Assembly (NCBI RefSeq): GCF_020740535.1
Contig: NZ_CP082362.1
Coordinates: forward strand, 7,561,501 to 7,625,500
DNA length: 64,000 bases
Direction of reading: 5' to 3'
Source of the DNA: Streptomyces profundus
Lineage (GTDB): Bacteria > Actinomycetota > Actinomycetes > Streptomycetales > Streptomycetaceae
Shown here piece by piece: positions 54,181 through 63,020 of the stretch (positions are counted from its first letter, which is position 1; each line of letters begins with the position of its first letter). The position numbers were made by a program, and so were the translations under genes. A model generated the notes under the pieces. It was given only the letters and a program-made list of their open reading frames with translations, made no database searches and was not told the origin of the DNA.

Positions 54181-54732
54181 TCAGTTCACGAGGGCGCGGC
54201 CGGGCGCTTCGTGGACGATGTGGTCGGCGGTCTGGGCGGGGGTGAGGGCCGCCGTGTCGAACCACCAGCCGGCGTCGCCGAGTTCGCGTCTCATGGCGGC
54301 GTCGAGGGCCTCGTAGCCGTCGAAGTCGAACCGGTCACGTGGATCCCTGACGCTGTTGCGGTACTGACAGACCTCGATGCCCGGGGCGAGGACGACGAAC
54401 AGGACCCGGCGAGGTGTGAGGAGATCGAGGAAGACGTCCAGCTTCTCGCGGGACGGGATCATCGCGTCGATCAGGGGCGTGAAGCCGGCCTCGGCGAAGT
54501 TGTTCGCCAGCGTGCACAGATTGCGGTGCAGCAGCTCGACCTGCCGTGCCGCTTCGTCGGCGGGCTCGCCCAGGGCCCAGACGAATCCGCTGACGATCAT
54601 CTTGTTGAGCTCATCGCCGTCGAGCCGGGCGGAACGCGCCAGCTTCTCCGCGACCAGCCTGGTCACGGTCGACTTCCCAGCGCCCGGCATCCCCGTCACG
54701 ATCAGGCAGCTCGGCCCCCCAGCAGTGGTCAC
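54181..54732 (-). CDS. AAA/P-loop kinase-like protein
   Basis: A 183-residue protein with Walker A VTGMPGAGKSTVTR at residues 10-20, a lid-like arginine-rich segment (RNSVRDPRDRFDFDG) and a C-terminal WFDTAALTPAQTADHI typical of small P-loop kinases or chloramphenicol-phosphotransferase-like proteins. Substrate unknown. The GTG at 54732 gives a compact N-terminus; a longer start at 54825 adds an unlikely leader. It is leftward and lies right of the island. Confidence 0.8.
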   Translation of the reverse strand: MTTAGGPSCLIVTGMPGAGKSTVTRLVAEKLARSARLDGDELNKMIVSGFVWALGEPADEAARQVELLHRNLCTLANNFAEAGFTPLIDAMIPSREKLDVFLDLLTPRRVLFVVLAPGIEVCQYRNSVRDPRDRFDFDGYEALDAAMRRELGDAGWWFDTAALTPAQTADHIVHEAPGRALVN

Positions 54733-54903
54733 GGCCGGATGATGCCAGCGTGCTCCCCGGGTGGCAATACGCACACCGCCCGCCGCCCCCCACGGATGGG
54801 CGGCGGCGAGCGGGAAGGGCCGCACCGGGCCCCGGCGGTGGTGGAGCCGGGGCCCGGTGCGGAGCTCCGTCAGGGGATCAACGGGAGGTCGCCCGACACC
54901 GGG

Positions 54904-56634
54904 TCACAGGGGCGGGTAGGCGTTCGCCAGCAGCTCCTGGAACTGCGCGGAGAACCAGTGGCCGGAGATGGGAGCGTCACCCAGGGCGCCGGACATGTTG
55001 TGGTTGTTGCGCGGGTTGCCCTCGTAGGTGGGGTCGCACATCTCGTCGAAGCCCTTGCCCTCGTCGTTCGGGATCTCCTCGCTGGAGCCGTCCGACTCGC
55101 CCGGGGGCTTGATCCACACGTAGGCGTCGATGCCGGCGGCGGGTGCGACCTCGGGCCGCTCACCGAGCCCGGCACCGGCCTGGTTGCACCAGTTGCCGGC
55201 CTGGAACCGCTGGTCGACCCGGCTGCCCTCGACATACGCGTCCACGTCCGTCTGCGGTCCCGGGCCCGTCGGACGGTCGGGGCCGCCCCAGCCGCTGCGG
55301 GAGGTGTCGATCAGCATCCCGATGCCGGAGTCGAACCCGAGCGAGACCAGCTCGGTGCGGAACCCCTGGGCGAAGGACTGGTTGTCGACATAGCGGTTCC
55401 AGTCGATCCAGGAGCTCTCCCGCACCGAGGTGCCGTTGACCGAGTCGCCGATGCCGTAGTAGGGCTCGACCGCCGGGCCGTAGTTGGCGGTGTTGACGAT
55501 GAACCCGTGCACGTTGTGCACCGAACCGCTGTCGACGGCGACGTCGTGGAAGAGCTCGGCGGAGGCGCCGAGGTTGTCGTCCCATCCGATCCAGCCGTAG
55601 TGGCCGGCGTCCACGTAGTTGTAGACGTTGGGGATGGCGCCCAACTCCTGGAGGGCGTAGGCGATGCCCGCCTGGTAGTTGCCGTTGGCCAGCATCTCGT
55701 CACAGCCGGGCGTCGCGGTCACGCGCGGGCTGACGTTGGTGATGAGGTTCGGCAGCGAGTCGATCTCGATGACCGTGACGATCCGCAGGTCGGCGTAGGC
55801 CGGGTCGCCGAGGATCTCCGCGATCGGGTCGATGAACTCGTCCTTGTAGGTGTCGATGTCATCGGCGGCCAGCTCACCGTTGGAGGCGAGCGCGGCGCAG
55901 TCACGGCCCGGCAGGTTGTAGACCACGACCTGGAACACGAAGTTCTCGTGGTCCTGGGCCTGGACCAGCGCGTTGTCGAGGTGCTCGCGCAGGCCCGTGC
56001 TGTTGCCGGCCGAGCCGCCCTCGATGGCGGCGCGCCGGTCGAGCCAGACACCGGTGGGCTCGTTGGCGATGGCCGAACCGCCCGGCTCGGCGGCGGCGTT
56101 GGCCGACCAGTCCGGGTTCACGTAGACGCCGGCGTTCTGGTAGGGGTTGTCCACACGGTCCCCCGGCGGGTCGGGATCCGGGCCGGGGCCGGGGCCGCCG
56201 TCCTCGCCACAGGTGACCCCGTTGACCGCGAAGCTCGTCGGCGCCGCGTTGGTTCCCGAGTAGGTGAAGTTGCCGCCGAAGCTCACGGAGGCCCCGGGGG
56301 CGATGGCGCCGTTCCAGCCGGTGTCCGACACGGTGACGGTCCGCCCGCTCTGGAACCAGGTCGCGTTCCAGCCCTGCGAGAGGGTCTGGTTGCCGGCGTA
56401 CGCGTAGGTGAGTTCCCAGCCGTTGGTCGCGGTGGAGCCCGTGTTGGTGATGGTGAGGTTGGCCGTGAAGCCCGAACCCCAGTCGTTCGTCGCGTAGTCG
56501 ACCTCGCAGGCGAAGTCGGCGGCGGAGGCGGTGCCCTGCGCCAGGCTGCCGGTGCCCAGCGTGGCGACGGCGAGGACCCCGGCGGTCAGCAGTGCGCGGC
56601 GTCTGCGTCGGGGTGGTGAGTTGGTGCGGCTCAT
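54904..56634 (-). CDS. secreted CBM2-GH6 exocellobiohydrolase
   Basis: A 576-residue secreted cellulase. An Arg-rich signal peptide ends near residue 39 (TASAA|DF). A CBM2 follows (about 41-143, closing Cys pair in FACEVDYATNDW and NGVTCGED, with conserved Trp residues), then a Gly/Pro/Asp linker and the GH6 domain to the C-terminus. The YVDAGHYGWIGWDDN block carries the GH6 active-site Asp and Trp. Size and order match actinomycete Cel6B-type enzymes that release cellobiose from chain ends. GAAAGG precedes the ATG at 56634. Two CebR-type operators lie upstream. Confidence 0.93.
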   Translation of the reverse strand: MSRTNSPPRRRRRALLTAGVLAVATLGTGSLAQGTASAADFACEVDYATNDWGSGFTANLTITNTGSTATNGWELTYAYAGNQTLSQGWNATWFQSGRTVTVSDTGWNGAIAPGASVSFGGNFTYSGTNAAPTSFAVNGVTCGEDGGPGPGPDPDPPGDRVDNPYQNAGVYVNPDWSANAAAEPGGSAIANEPTGVWLDRRAAIEGGSAGNSTGLREHLDNALVQAQDHENFVFQVVVYNLPGRDCAALASNGELAADDIDTYKDEFIDPIAEILGDPAYADLRIVTVIEIDSLPNLITNVSPRVTATPGCDEMLANGNYQAGIAYALQELGAIPNVYNYVDAGHYGWIGWDDNLGASAELFHDVAVDSGSVHNVHGFIVNTANYGPAVEPYYGIGDSVNGTSVRESSWIDWNRYVDNQSFAQGFRTELVSLGFDSGIGMLIDTSRSGWGGPDRPTGPGPQTDVDAYVEGSRVDQRFQAGNWCNQAGAGLGERPEVAPAAGIDAYVWIKPPGESDGSSEEIPNDEGKGFDEMCDPTYEGNPRNNHNMSGALGDAPISGHWFSAQFQELLANAYPPL

Positions 56635-56724
56635 GGAGAGTCCTTTCGGTGATGACCGGTTCCGGTGCCTCGCACGGCGACCCGAGGCGATCGGGACGAT
56701 GCGCGTCTGAACGGCCAGGCTTCT

Positions 56725-56738
56725 TGGAAGCGCTCCCA
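56725..56738. promoter_or_regulatory. CebR-type operator, one mismatch
   Basis: TGGAAGCGCTCCCA, differing from the consensus at one base, about 90 bases before the GH6 start. It is the likely cellobiose-responsive operator of that gene. Confidence 0.7.
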
Positions 56739-56872
56739 CTGGCTGAGGGGAAGTTAGCGCCTCGTCGCGCGCCGCACCAGACTTCTGTGCGAAAAATGTG
56801 ATGACGCTGCAACCGGGGAGTGGTTGCACACCAGGGAAGTTGCGGGCTGGTCGCGAGGTGGCCCCAAAGGTC

Positions 56873-56915
56873 TTGACAGGTACGCACTTTGGTCGCAATC
56901 TTGGGAGCGCTCCCA
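56873..56915 (+). promoter_or_regulatory. promoter-like element with perfect CebR-type operator
   Basis: TTGACA (56873-56878), 17 bases, CAATCT (56896-56901), immediately followed by TGGGAGCGCTCCCA (56902-56915). On the plus strand the layout mirrors the cellulase promoters at 16 kb, pointing toward the kinase at 57155. The palindrome could also serve the leftward GH6 gene from a distal position. Confidence 0.6.
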
Positions 56916-57154
56916 CATTTTGTTCACCCATGACGGTGTTTCCGGTGTGCTCCGCGTCCCGGGAGGGCCGCCGCACCGCTCCTGCGGCGCCCGTGCGGGC
57001 CGTTCTCGTGCCCGGCGGCCGACGCGTCGCCGATCTGTCCCCAACTCATGCCTGCCTGAGGGGACTTCGCCCCTGTGGAAGGGGCCGCCCGGCCCGGCAT
57101 CGTGATCTACGCTGTCCACCAGCCGTATTGTTCGACCACGCGGGAGCGCTGGGC

Positions 57155-59281
57155 ATGGACCACACCGTGGGACCGGGGAAACTGATCGGCGGGCGGTACG
57201 AGCTCACCGAGCTGATCGGCAGCGGTGGCTTCGGGAGGGTCTGGAAGGCGCGTGACCAGCGACTTCAGGCGGACGTCGCGCTCAAGGGGCTGTTCCTGCC
57301 GCCGTCCTCGTCCGCCGCCGAGCAGGAGGACCGGATCAGGCGATCGGAGCGCGAGGTCCTCAACGCGGCCAGGCTTCGGGACCACCCCCACATCGTGAGC
57401 GTGCACGATGTCGTCGTCGAGGACGACATTCCCTGGATAGCCATGCAGCTCGTGGTGGGCCGCTCCCTGGGGGAGCGCCTCCAGGAGTCCGGTCCTCTGT
57501 CGCTGAGCGAGGCGACCGACGTGGCCAGGGCCATGCTGAAGGCGCTCGCCGCCGCGCACGGCGCGGGGATCGTGCACCGTGACATCAAGCCGGCCAATGT
57601 CCTGCTCGCCGACAACGGCGCGATCCTGCTGACCGACTTCGGGATCGCGACCCACGAGACGGACGTCTCGCTGACCGTGACGGGCAGCGTGGTGGGTTCC
57701 GCCCCCTATATGGCGCCGGAACGCGTCCTCGGCGAGAAGGGGCAGGCGCCGAGCGACCTCTTCTCCCTCGGGGTGACGCTGCACGAGGCGGTCGAAGGCG
57801 CCTCCCCCTTCGACCGGGGCTCCACGGCCGCCTCGCTGCACGCGGTGGCCTACGATGACCCCCCGCAGCTCCAGCGGGCCGAGGCCCTGGCGCCCCTCGT
57901 CAACCGGCTGTTGGCCAAGGCGCCCGGCGACCGCCCGACGATCGCCGAGGCGTTCGACCTGCTCGACGCCCCGCCGGTGTCCACGCCGCCGCCGGTGGCC
58001 GCCACCCCGACGGCGATCGTCACGGAACTGTCGACGGTGCCGCCCCAGGCGATGCCCACGGCGACGGCCTGGCCGACCCCGTTGGCCTGGGCGGCCCCGC
58101 CGACCCCGGCGCCGCCCCCGCCGCCCTCCCGGGGCTCGGGCCTGAAGTGGCTGGGCTGGATCGTGGCCCTCGGCCTCGGCGTGCTCGTGGTCGTGCTGAT
58201 CGCCGTCAACCGGGCGGGGGACTCGGACCCGGACGACGGGGGCGGCGGAGCGTTCGCCAACCAGACGCCGGTCCAGATCACGGACAACGCCACGGCGGAG
58301 TCCACGATCGAGGTCGTCGGCGTGGGCGGCAACGCCCCCCGGGAGCTGGAGGTCGCCGTCGACATCAGCCACGAACACATCAATGACCTGGAGTTGGAGT
58401 TGGTGGCGCCGGACGGTACGGCCTTCGAGTTGGAGGCGTTCGACGGGCCGCACGAGTACACGGTGGACGCCTCCGCCGCCCGCGCGGACGGCATGTGGGC
58501 CCTGGTGGTCCGGGACACCGCCGCGGTCGACGAGGGCACGCTGAACTCCTGGTCGCTGCGGTTCGGAGCCGGCTCGGACATCGGGGGCACCTCGCTGGGC
58601 GATGGGTCCTTCACGAGCACCACGCCCGTGTCCATCCCCGACGAGGCCACGATCGAGTCGACGATCGACGTCGCGGGCGTGGGGGGCAGCGCCCCGCAGG
58701 CGTTGCGGGTCGCCGTCGACATCAGCCACGAGCATGTCGGTGACCTGGAGTTGGAGTTGGTGGCGCCGGACGGTACGGCCTTCGAGTTGGAGGCGTTCGA
58801 CGAGCCGCACGAGTACACGGTGGACGCGTCCGCCGCCGGCGCGGACGGCATGTGGGTCCTGGTGGTCCGGGACACCGCGGGGCTGGACGAGGGCACGTTG
58901 AACTCCTGGTCGCTGCGGTTCGGAGCCGGCTCGGGCGGCTCGGGGGCCTCGGGGAACACCAGGACGTTCACCAACACGGCATCGTTGACCATCGAGGAGA
59001 ACGTCGAATCCGAGTCGACCATCGAGGTCAGCGGCATCGGCGGCCACGCCCCCGGTGAACTGCGGGTCACCATCGATATCGAGCACCGGTATGTCGACGA
59101 GGTGGAGTTGGAGTTGGTGGCGCCGGACGGCACGGCCTTCGAGCTGGACCCGGTCGACGGGCCGCACGAGTACACGGTGGACGCCTCGGCCGCCGGGGCC
59201 GACGGCACCTGGACCCTGAAGCTCACCGACGACGTCTACCTCGACGACGGCACCCTCAACTCCTGGTCTCTCTCCTTCTGA
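57155..59281 (+). CDS. membrane Ser/Thr protein kinase with three P-domains
   Basis: A 708-residue Hanks-type kinase. The kinase domain (about 14-270) has the Gly loop GSGGFG (22-27), K44 in VALK, HRDIKPAN (141-148) and DFG (161-163). A Pro-rich linker leads to one membrane helix (331-352). Outside the cell lie three tandem proprotein-convertase P-domains (about 367-475, 486-594, 605-708), each with the LELVAPDGTAFEL and GTLNSWSLRFG blocks; the DNA repeats with a 357-bp period. Such extracellular domains usually bind proteins or calcium. The usual PASTA sensor is absent. GGGAG lies eight bases before the ATG. Confidence 0.9.
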   Translation: MDHTVGPGKLIGGRYELTELIGSGGFGRVWKARDQRLQADVALKGLFLPPSSSAAEQEDRIRRSEREVLNAARLRDHPHIVSVHDVVVEDDIPWIAMQLVVGRSLGERLQESGPLSLSEATDVARAMLKALAAAHGAGIVHRDIKPANVLLADNGAILLTDFGIATHETDVSLTVTGSVVGSAPYMAPERVLGEKGQAPSDLFSLGVTLHEAVEGASPFDRGSTAASLHAVAYDDPPQLQRAEALAPLVNRLLAKAPGDRPTIAEAFDLLDAPPVSTPPPVAATPTAIVTELSTVPPQAMPTATAWPTPLAWAAPPTPAPPPPPSRGSGLKWLGWIVALGLGVLVVVLIAVNRAGDSDPDDGGGGAFANQTPVQITDNATAESTIEVVGVGGNAPRELEVAVDISHEHINDLELELVAPDGTAFELEAFDGPHEYTVDASAARADGMWALVVRDTAAVDEGTLNSWSLRFGAGSDIGGTSLGDGSFTSTTPVSIPDEATIESTIDVAGVGGSAPQALRVAVDISHEHVGDLELELVAPDGTAFELEAFDEPHEYTVDASAAGADGMWVLVVRDTAGLDEGTLNSWSLRFGAGSGGSGASGNTRTFTNTASLTIEENVESESTIEVSGIGGHAPGELRVTIDIEHRYVDEVELELVAPDGTAFELDPVDGPHEYTVDASAAGADGTWTLKLTDDVYLDDGTLNSWSLSF
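58265..59279 (+). repeat. three in-gene P-domain repeats, 357-bp period
   Basis: Equivalent GACCTGGAGTTGGAGTTGG-type segments begin at 58385 and 58742, with a diverged third copy at 59099, giving an exact 357-bp period. The first two units are nearly identical at the DNA level, indicating recent duplication. Confidence 0.8.
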
Positions 59282-59425
59282 CAGCTCCCTCTGACAGCTC
59301 GTTCTGAGAACGCCGCCCCCCTCGGGCACCGGGAGGACCCCCGCGCCTACGGTTGGACCTGGGCAGAACCACCGGGACGCCGGCCCGCCGGCGCCCACCC
59401 GGCATCGCGGGCAGGAGAGCGGCAC

Positions 59426-60625
59426 ATGGAGGCACACGACGTGCGGGACACCGCCGAGCGGCTGCGGGCGATCAGCGCCGAACTGTCCGACCGCTTCTAC
59501 GAGCGGGAGGACGTGGTGCGGACGCTGGTGGTGACGCTGCTGGCCGGCCGGCACTCGCTGGTGCTCGGCCCACCGGGAACGGCGAAGTCCGAGATGGCCC
59601 GGGAGCTGACGGGCCGGATCGAGGGCGCGTCCTACTGGGAGATCCTGCTGAGCAAGTTCACCGCGCCGACCAGGATGTTCGGCCCCGTCGACGTCGCCGC
59701 CCTGGCCCGGGGCGAGTACCGGCAGATCTACGAGGGCCGCGCCACGACCGCGCACATCGCCTTCATCGACGAGATATTCAAGTGCTCCACGGCCGCCCTG
59801 AACGAGACCCTCGGCTACCTCAACGAGCGGATCTACCACCCCGAGAGCGGCGGCGAGCCGATCCGCTGTCCCCTGATCGGGGCCATCACGGCGAGCAACG
59901 AACTGCCAGCGGGGGAGGACTCCGGCGCGATCTACGACCGACTGCTGGTACGCGTCGAGGTGGGCTATCTGGCCGACCCCGCCAACTTCGCCGCGCTGGT
60001 CAGATCCGCCGTCAGCCTCCCCGACCCACCGGCGCGGACCACCGTCGAGCTGGCCGCGCTACGGCACGCCGTGGCCGAGGCCGTCCCCGGCGTCGCCGTC
60101 CCCGACACGGTCGTGGACGCCGTGTGCACGCTGCGGGCGGCGCTCCGCCGCAAGGAGCTCATCGCCTCCGACCGCCGCTGGCGGCAGGCGGTGCGCCTGC
60201 TCCAGGCATCCGCCTACCTCGACGGCCGCCCGGCGGTCGCCGAGACGGACCTGTCGGTGCTGACCCATGTGCTGTGGGACTCCCCGGCCCAGCGCCCCAC
60301 CGTCGAACGCGAGGTGCTGCACCTGGTCAACCCGGACGCCAAGGAGGCACTCGACCTGGCCGACGCGGTCGAGGAGCTGGAGGCCCAACTCGACGCCATG
60401 GCGGGGCAGTCCCGCGAGGCGTTGAGCGAGTGGGTCATCAAACGGGCCCACAGCACGCTCGCCAGGGCGGGAAGGAGACTGGGGGAGTTGCGCCTGGAGG
60501 CGGCGGGCGCCGGCCGGTCGACCGCCGCCATCGACCGGGTCATCGGCCGCCAGCGCGCCGTCCGGGCCCGCGTCCTCACGGAGGCGCTGGGCATGGACGC
60601 GAGCATGGTGCAGTCCCAGCTCTGA
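59426..60625 (+). CDS. MoxR-type AAA+ ATPase (RavA-like)
   Basis: A 399-residue AAA+ ATPase. Walker A is LGPPGTAKS (residues 47-55) and Walker B IAFIDEIFK (about 112-120), with the sensor-1 ASNELP. The C-terminal lid and a helical extension (EELEAQLDAMAGQS) resemble RavA. RavA works with a VWA protein, and that gene follows 20 bases downstream. It is probably a chaperone-like maturation or stress-response complex; the client is unknown. Confidence 0.9.
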   Translation: MEAHDVRDTAERLRAISAELSDRFYEREDVVRTLVVTLLAGRHSLVLGPPGTAKSEMARELTGRIEGASYWEILLSKFTAPTRMFGPVDVAALARGEYRQIYEGRATTAHIAFIDEIFKCSTAALNETLGYLNERIYHPESGGEPIRCPLIGAITASNELPAGEDSGAIYDRLLVRVEVGYLADPANFAALVRSAVSLPDPPARTTVELAALRHAVAEAVPGVAVPDTVVDAVCTLRAALRRKELIASDRRWRQAVRLLQASAYLDGRPAVAETDLSVLTHVLWDSPAQRPTVEREVLHLVNPDAKEALDLADAVEELEAQLDAMAGQSREALSEWVIKRAHSTLARAGRRLGELRLEAAGAGRSTAAIDRVIGRQRAVRARVLTEALGMDASMVQSQL

Positions 60626-60645
60626 ACCCGCGAAGGAGCCACACC

Positions 60646-62145
60646 ATGGACGGGACAGCGGGCCGCCCCCGGGAGTCGGCGCGCCGCTGGGACGCCGCCA
60701 CGCCGGGGACCGCAGCCGTGGTCGGGGACCAGTGCGACCTGATGGCGTGGCGCGACACCTACGAGCGGTCCGCCGGGCTACGTGATCTCGCCGCGGAGCT
60801 GGCCGCGCGCCACCCGCACAGCGCCGATCTGCTCGCCGACGTGTTCCTGGCCGCCTACAAGGCCGCGCCGAGGGTGCGCGACCGCGCCGAGACGGCCCCC
60901 TCCCGATGGGTCAACCACCAGATCGTCACCGGGCTGCTCACGGCGCCCGAGTTCGCCGAGCTGCGCCGGGAGACGGTCGGCGACCCGTATGCCGCGGCCA
61001 TGGCCGTCCTCGCCCTGGCCACCGCGCTGCGCCGCCTGCTGGAGCGGTCCCGCGACGCCCAGGAACAGGCCGAGCGGGCGACACGGGCCCAGCGGGCCGC
61101 CGAAGGCACGGCGAACGCCGGGGACGAGGCGGTGGCGCGGGCCGCCGAAGCCGCGCGTGGCCTCGACCGGTCCCTCGCCGCGGCGGCCCCCGGCGTCCGC
61201 GCCACCGCGCGGAACGCGGCGGCGCGGGCCGCCGAAGCCGCCCGGGCGGAGACCGCGCTGATGCGGGCGTGGGGCGTCGGCCCCGGCGAGCTGGAACGCA
61301 TGCCGTTCGACCAGCGCGCCCGGCTCGCCGAGCGGCTGCGCACCGGCCGTCTCGCCCGGTGGGCCGAACTGATCGGCCGCTTCCGGCGGATGGCCGACGG
61401 CGAGCGCGCCCGCAGGGTGGAGCACACCGGCGGGGAGCTGGTCGGCGTCACCCTCGGCGACGACCTCTCCCGGGTCGTCCCCGCCGAGCTGGTCAACCTC
61501 GGGCTGCCCGAGCTGCGCGCGGTGTTCGCCGCCCGCTATGCCGCGGGGGAGCTGATGATCTACGACAGCGAGGGGGAGCGGCCCACGGGCCGGGGCGCCA
61601 TCGTCGCCTGTGTGGACACCTCGCACTCCATGTACGAGGCGGGCCCCGGCGGCGTCACCCGGGAGGCGTGGGCCAAGGCATGCGCCCTGGCGCTGCTGGA
61701 TCAGGCACGCCAGGGCGGGCGGGACTTCGTCGGCATCCTGTTCTCGTCAGCCGACCGGCTGCGGGTCTTCCGCTTCCCCGCCGGCGGGCCCGCCGACATC
61801 GCCCGGGTGCTCGACTTCGCCGAGACGTTCCTCGGTGGCGGCACCAGCTACCAGGCGCCGCTGACCGCCGCCGGCGAGCTGCTCGCGGAGGAGTTCGACG
61901 CCGCGGCCCGCGCCCGGGGCGACATCGTGCTGATCACCGACGACGAGTGCGATGTCACCGAGGAGTGGACGCGCGGCTGGAACGACGCCAAACACCGGCT
62001 GGGCTTCCGGGTCTTCGGCGTCGCCGTCGGCGCCCCGCGCGCCGCCGAGGCCGGCTCGGTCCTCGACGCCCTCTGCGACAACCTCCGCGCCATCGGGGAT
62101 CTCACCGACGTGCACGCCGCCGCCGACCTGTTCCGCGTGATCTGA
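60646..62145 (+). CDS. VWA-domain protein (ViaA-like partner of MoxR)
   Basis: A 499-residue protein with an N-terminal helical, Ala/Arg-rich region and a C-terminal von Willebrand A domain. The MIDAS motif is VDTSHSM (DxSxS), with the later Thr and Asp in GGTSYQAPL and LITDDECDV. GAAGGAG precedes the ATG at 60646. With the upstream MoxR ATPase it makes a RavA-ViaA-type pair. The kinase upstream and EF-hand gene downstream are on the same strand and could be part of the same unit. Confidence 0.88.
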   Translation: MDGTAGRPRESARRWDAATPGTAAVVGDQCDLMAWRDTYERSAGLRDLAAELAARHPHSADLLADVFLAAYKAAPRVRDRAETAPSRWVNHQIVTGLLTAPEFAELRRETVGDPYAAAMAVLALATALRRLLERSRDAQEQAERATRAQRAAEGTANAGDEAVARAAEAARGLDRSLAAAAPGVRATARNAAARAAEAARAETALMRAWGVGPGELERMPFDQRARLAERLRTGRLARWAELIGRFRRMADGERARRVEHTGGELVGVTLGDDLSRVVPAELVNLGLPELRAVFAARYAAGELMIYDSEGERPTGRGAIVACVDTSHSMYEAGPGGVTREAWAKACALALLDQARQGGRDFVGILFSSADRLRVFRFPAGGPADIARVLDFAETFLGGGTSYQAPLTAAGELLAEEFDAAARARGDIVLITDDECDVTEEWTRGWNDAKHRLGFRVFGVAVGAPRAAEAGSVLDALCDNLRAIGDLTDVHAAADLFRVI

Positions 62146-62366
62146 GCCCCGCCGGCTCCCGTCCCACGCCGGGGCGCGCCCCCCGGCGCGGGGCCGTGCG
62201 CCGTTCGCTCCACCATCCCCCTTTCGGGTGTATCAGCTCGCCCGGTACTCCCGAACCGCCGCGCGTCGACGGATAGTTGGGGCGGCCGACCGGAAGGGCG
62301 GCCCGTTCGCCGCGTCGAGGTGCGCGGCCGGAGAACGCACGGGAAGCATCCGAGAGAAGCCGCGAG

Positions 62367-62396
62367 CCTTCGAGAACCTTCGAGAACCTTCGAGAA
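62367..62396 (+). repeat. three 10-bp tandem repeats before EF-hand gene
   Basis: CCTTCGAGAA repeated three times with no spacer, ending 16 bases before the ATG at 62413. The one-helical-turn period would place a regulator's contacts on one face of the DNA. A related CCGAGAGAA lies just upstream. Confidence 0.6.
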
Positions 62397-62412
62397 ACAG
62401 GGTGGGACGTCC

Positions 62413-62946
62413 ATGCGTGACGAGGTGCTCAACCGGGTCAGGGTTCTCTTCTCCGTGCTCGACGCCGATGGAAACGGCGTGCTGGAGCAGGCGGACTTCG
62501 CGTTGATGGGGAGCCGGGTGGACGCGGCGGCATGGCGTTCCACCCCGGCCGAACGGGAGGTCGTGCGGGTCGAGTTCCGCAACTGGTGGGAGGCGCTGGC
62601 CGCCGCCCTGGACACCGATGGCGACGGGCGGATCGACTTCGACGAGTACAGCGGCGTCGTGCTCTCCCCGGAGCGGTTCGCCGACACCGTCGCCGCGTTC
62701 GCCCGCGCGTTGGCCCCGCTCGGCGACCCGGAGGGCAGGGGAACGATCGCGCGGGACGTCTTCCTGGCGCTGATGACCGCGATCGGCTTCGCCCCCGACC
62801 GGGTGGACGCCGTCTTCGACGCCCTGGGCCCGTCGGCCGACGACCGGATCGAGGTGACCGCCTGGGAGGGCGCCGTCCGGGACTTCTTCACCCCGGACAA
62901 GGTCGGCATCGCCGGCGATCACCTGGCGGACCCGCCCGCCGCCTGA
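62413..62946 (+). CDS. EF-hand calcium-binding protein (calerythrin-like)
   Basis: A 177-residue protein with two clear EF-hand loops, DADGNGVLEQADF (17-29) and DTDGDGRIDFDEY (67-79). Possible degenerate loops (DPEGRGTIARDVF, SADDRIEVTAWEG) complete a four-hand arrangement like actinomycete calerythrin/SarC proteins. It should bind Ca2+ as buffer or sensor. The ATG at 62413 follows a 10-bp tandem repeat and GGTGGGA. It is downstream of the MoxR-VWA pair. Confidence 0.9.
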   Translation: MRDEVLNRVRVLFSVLDADGNGVLEQADFALMGSRVDAAAWRSTPAEREVVRVEFRNWWEALAAALDTDGDGRIDFDEYSGVVLSPERFADTVAAFARALAPLGDPEGRGTIARDVFLALMTAIGFAPDRVDAVFDALGPSADDRIEVTAWEGAVRDFFTPDKVGIAGDHLADPPAA

Positions 62947-63020
62947 GCGGGGTTCCCCCCGAAGGTCGTGCGCACCGCCCACCCATGGCATGCTGCTATG
63001 GCACGTGATCATGCCGGGTG

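Noticed and set aside
58385..59120. CRISPR or DNA-level repeat array
   Set aside because: The 357-bp period corresponds to in-frame P-domains of one protein.
57107..59839. Long minus-strand frame across the kinase
   Set aside because: Low-complexity antisense product without domains; the plus-strand kinase has clear motifs.
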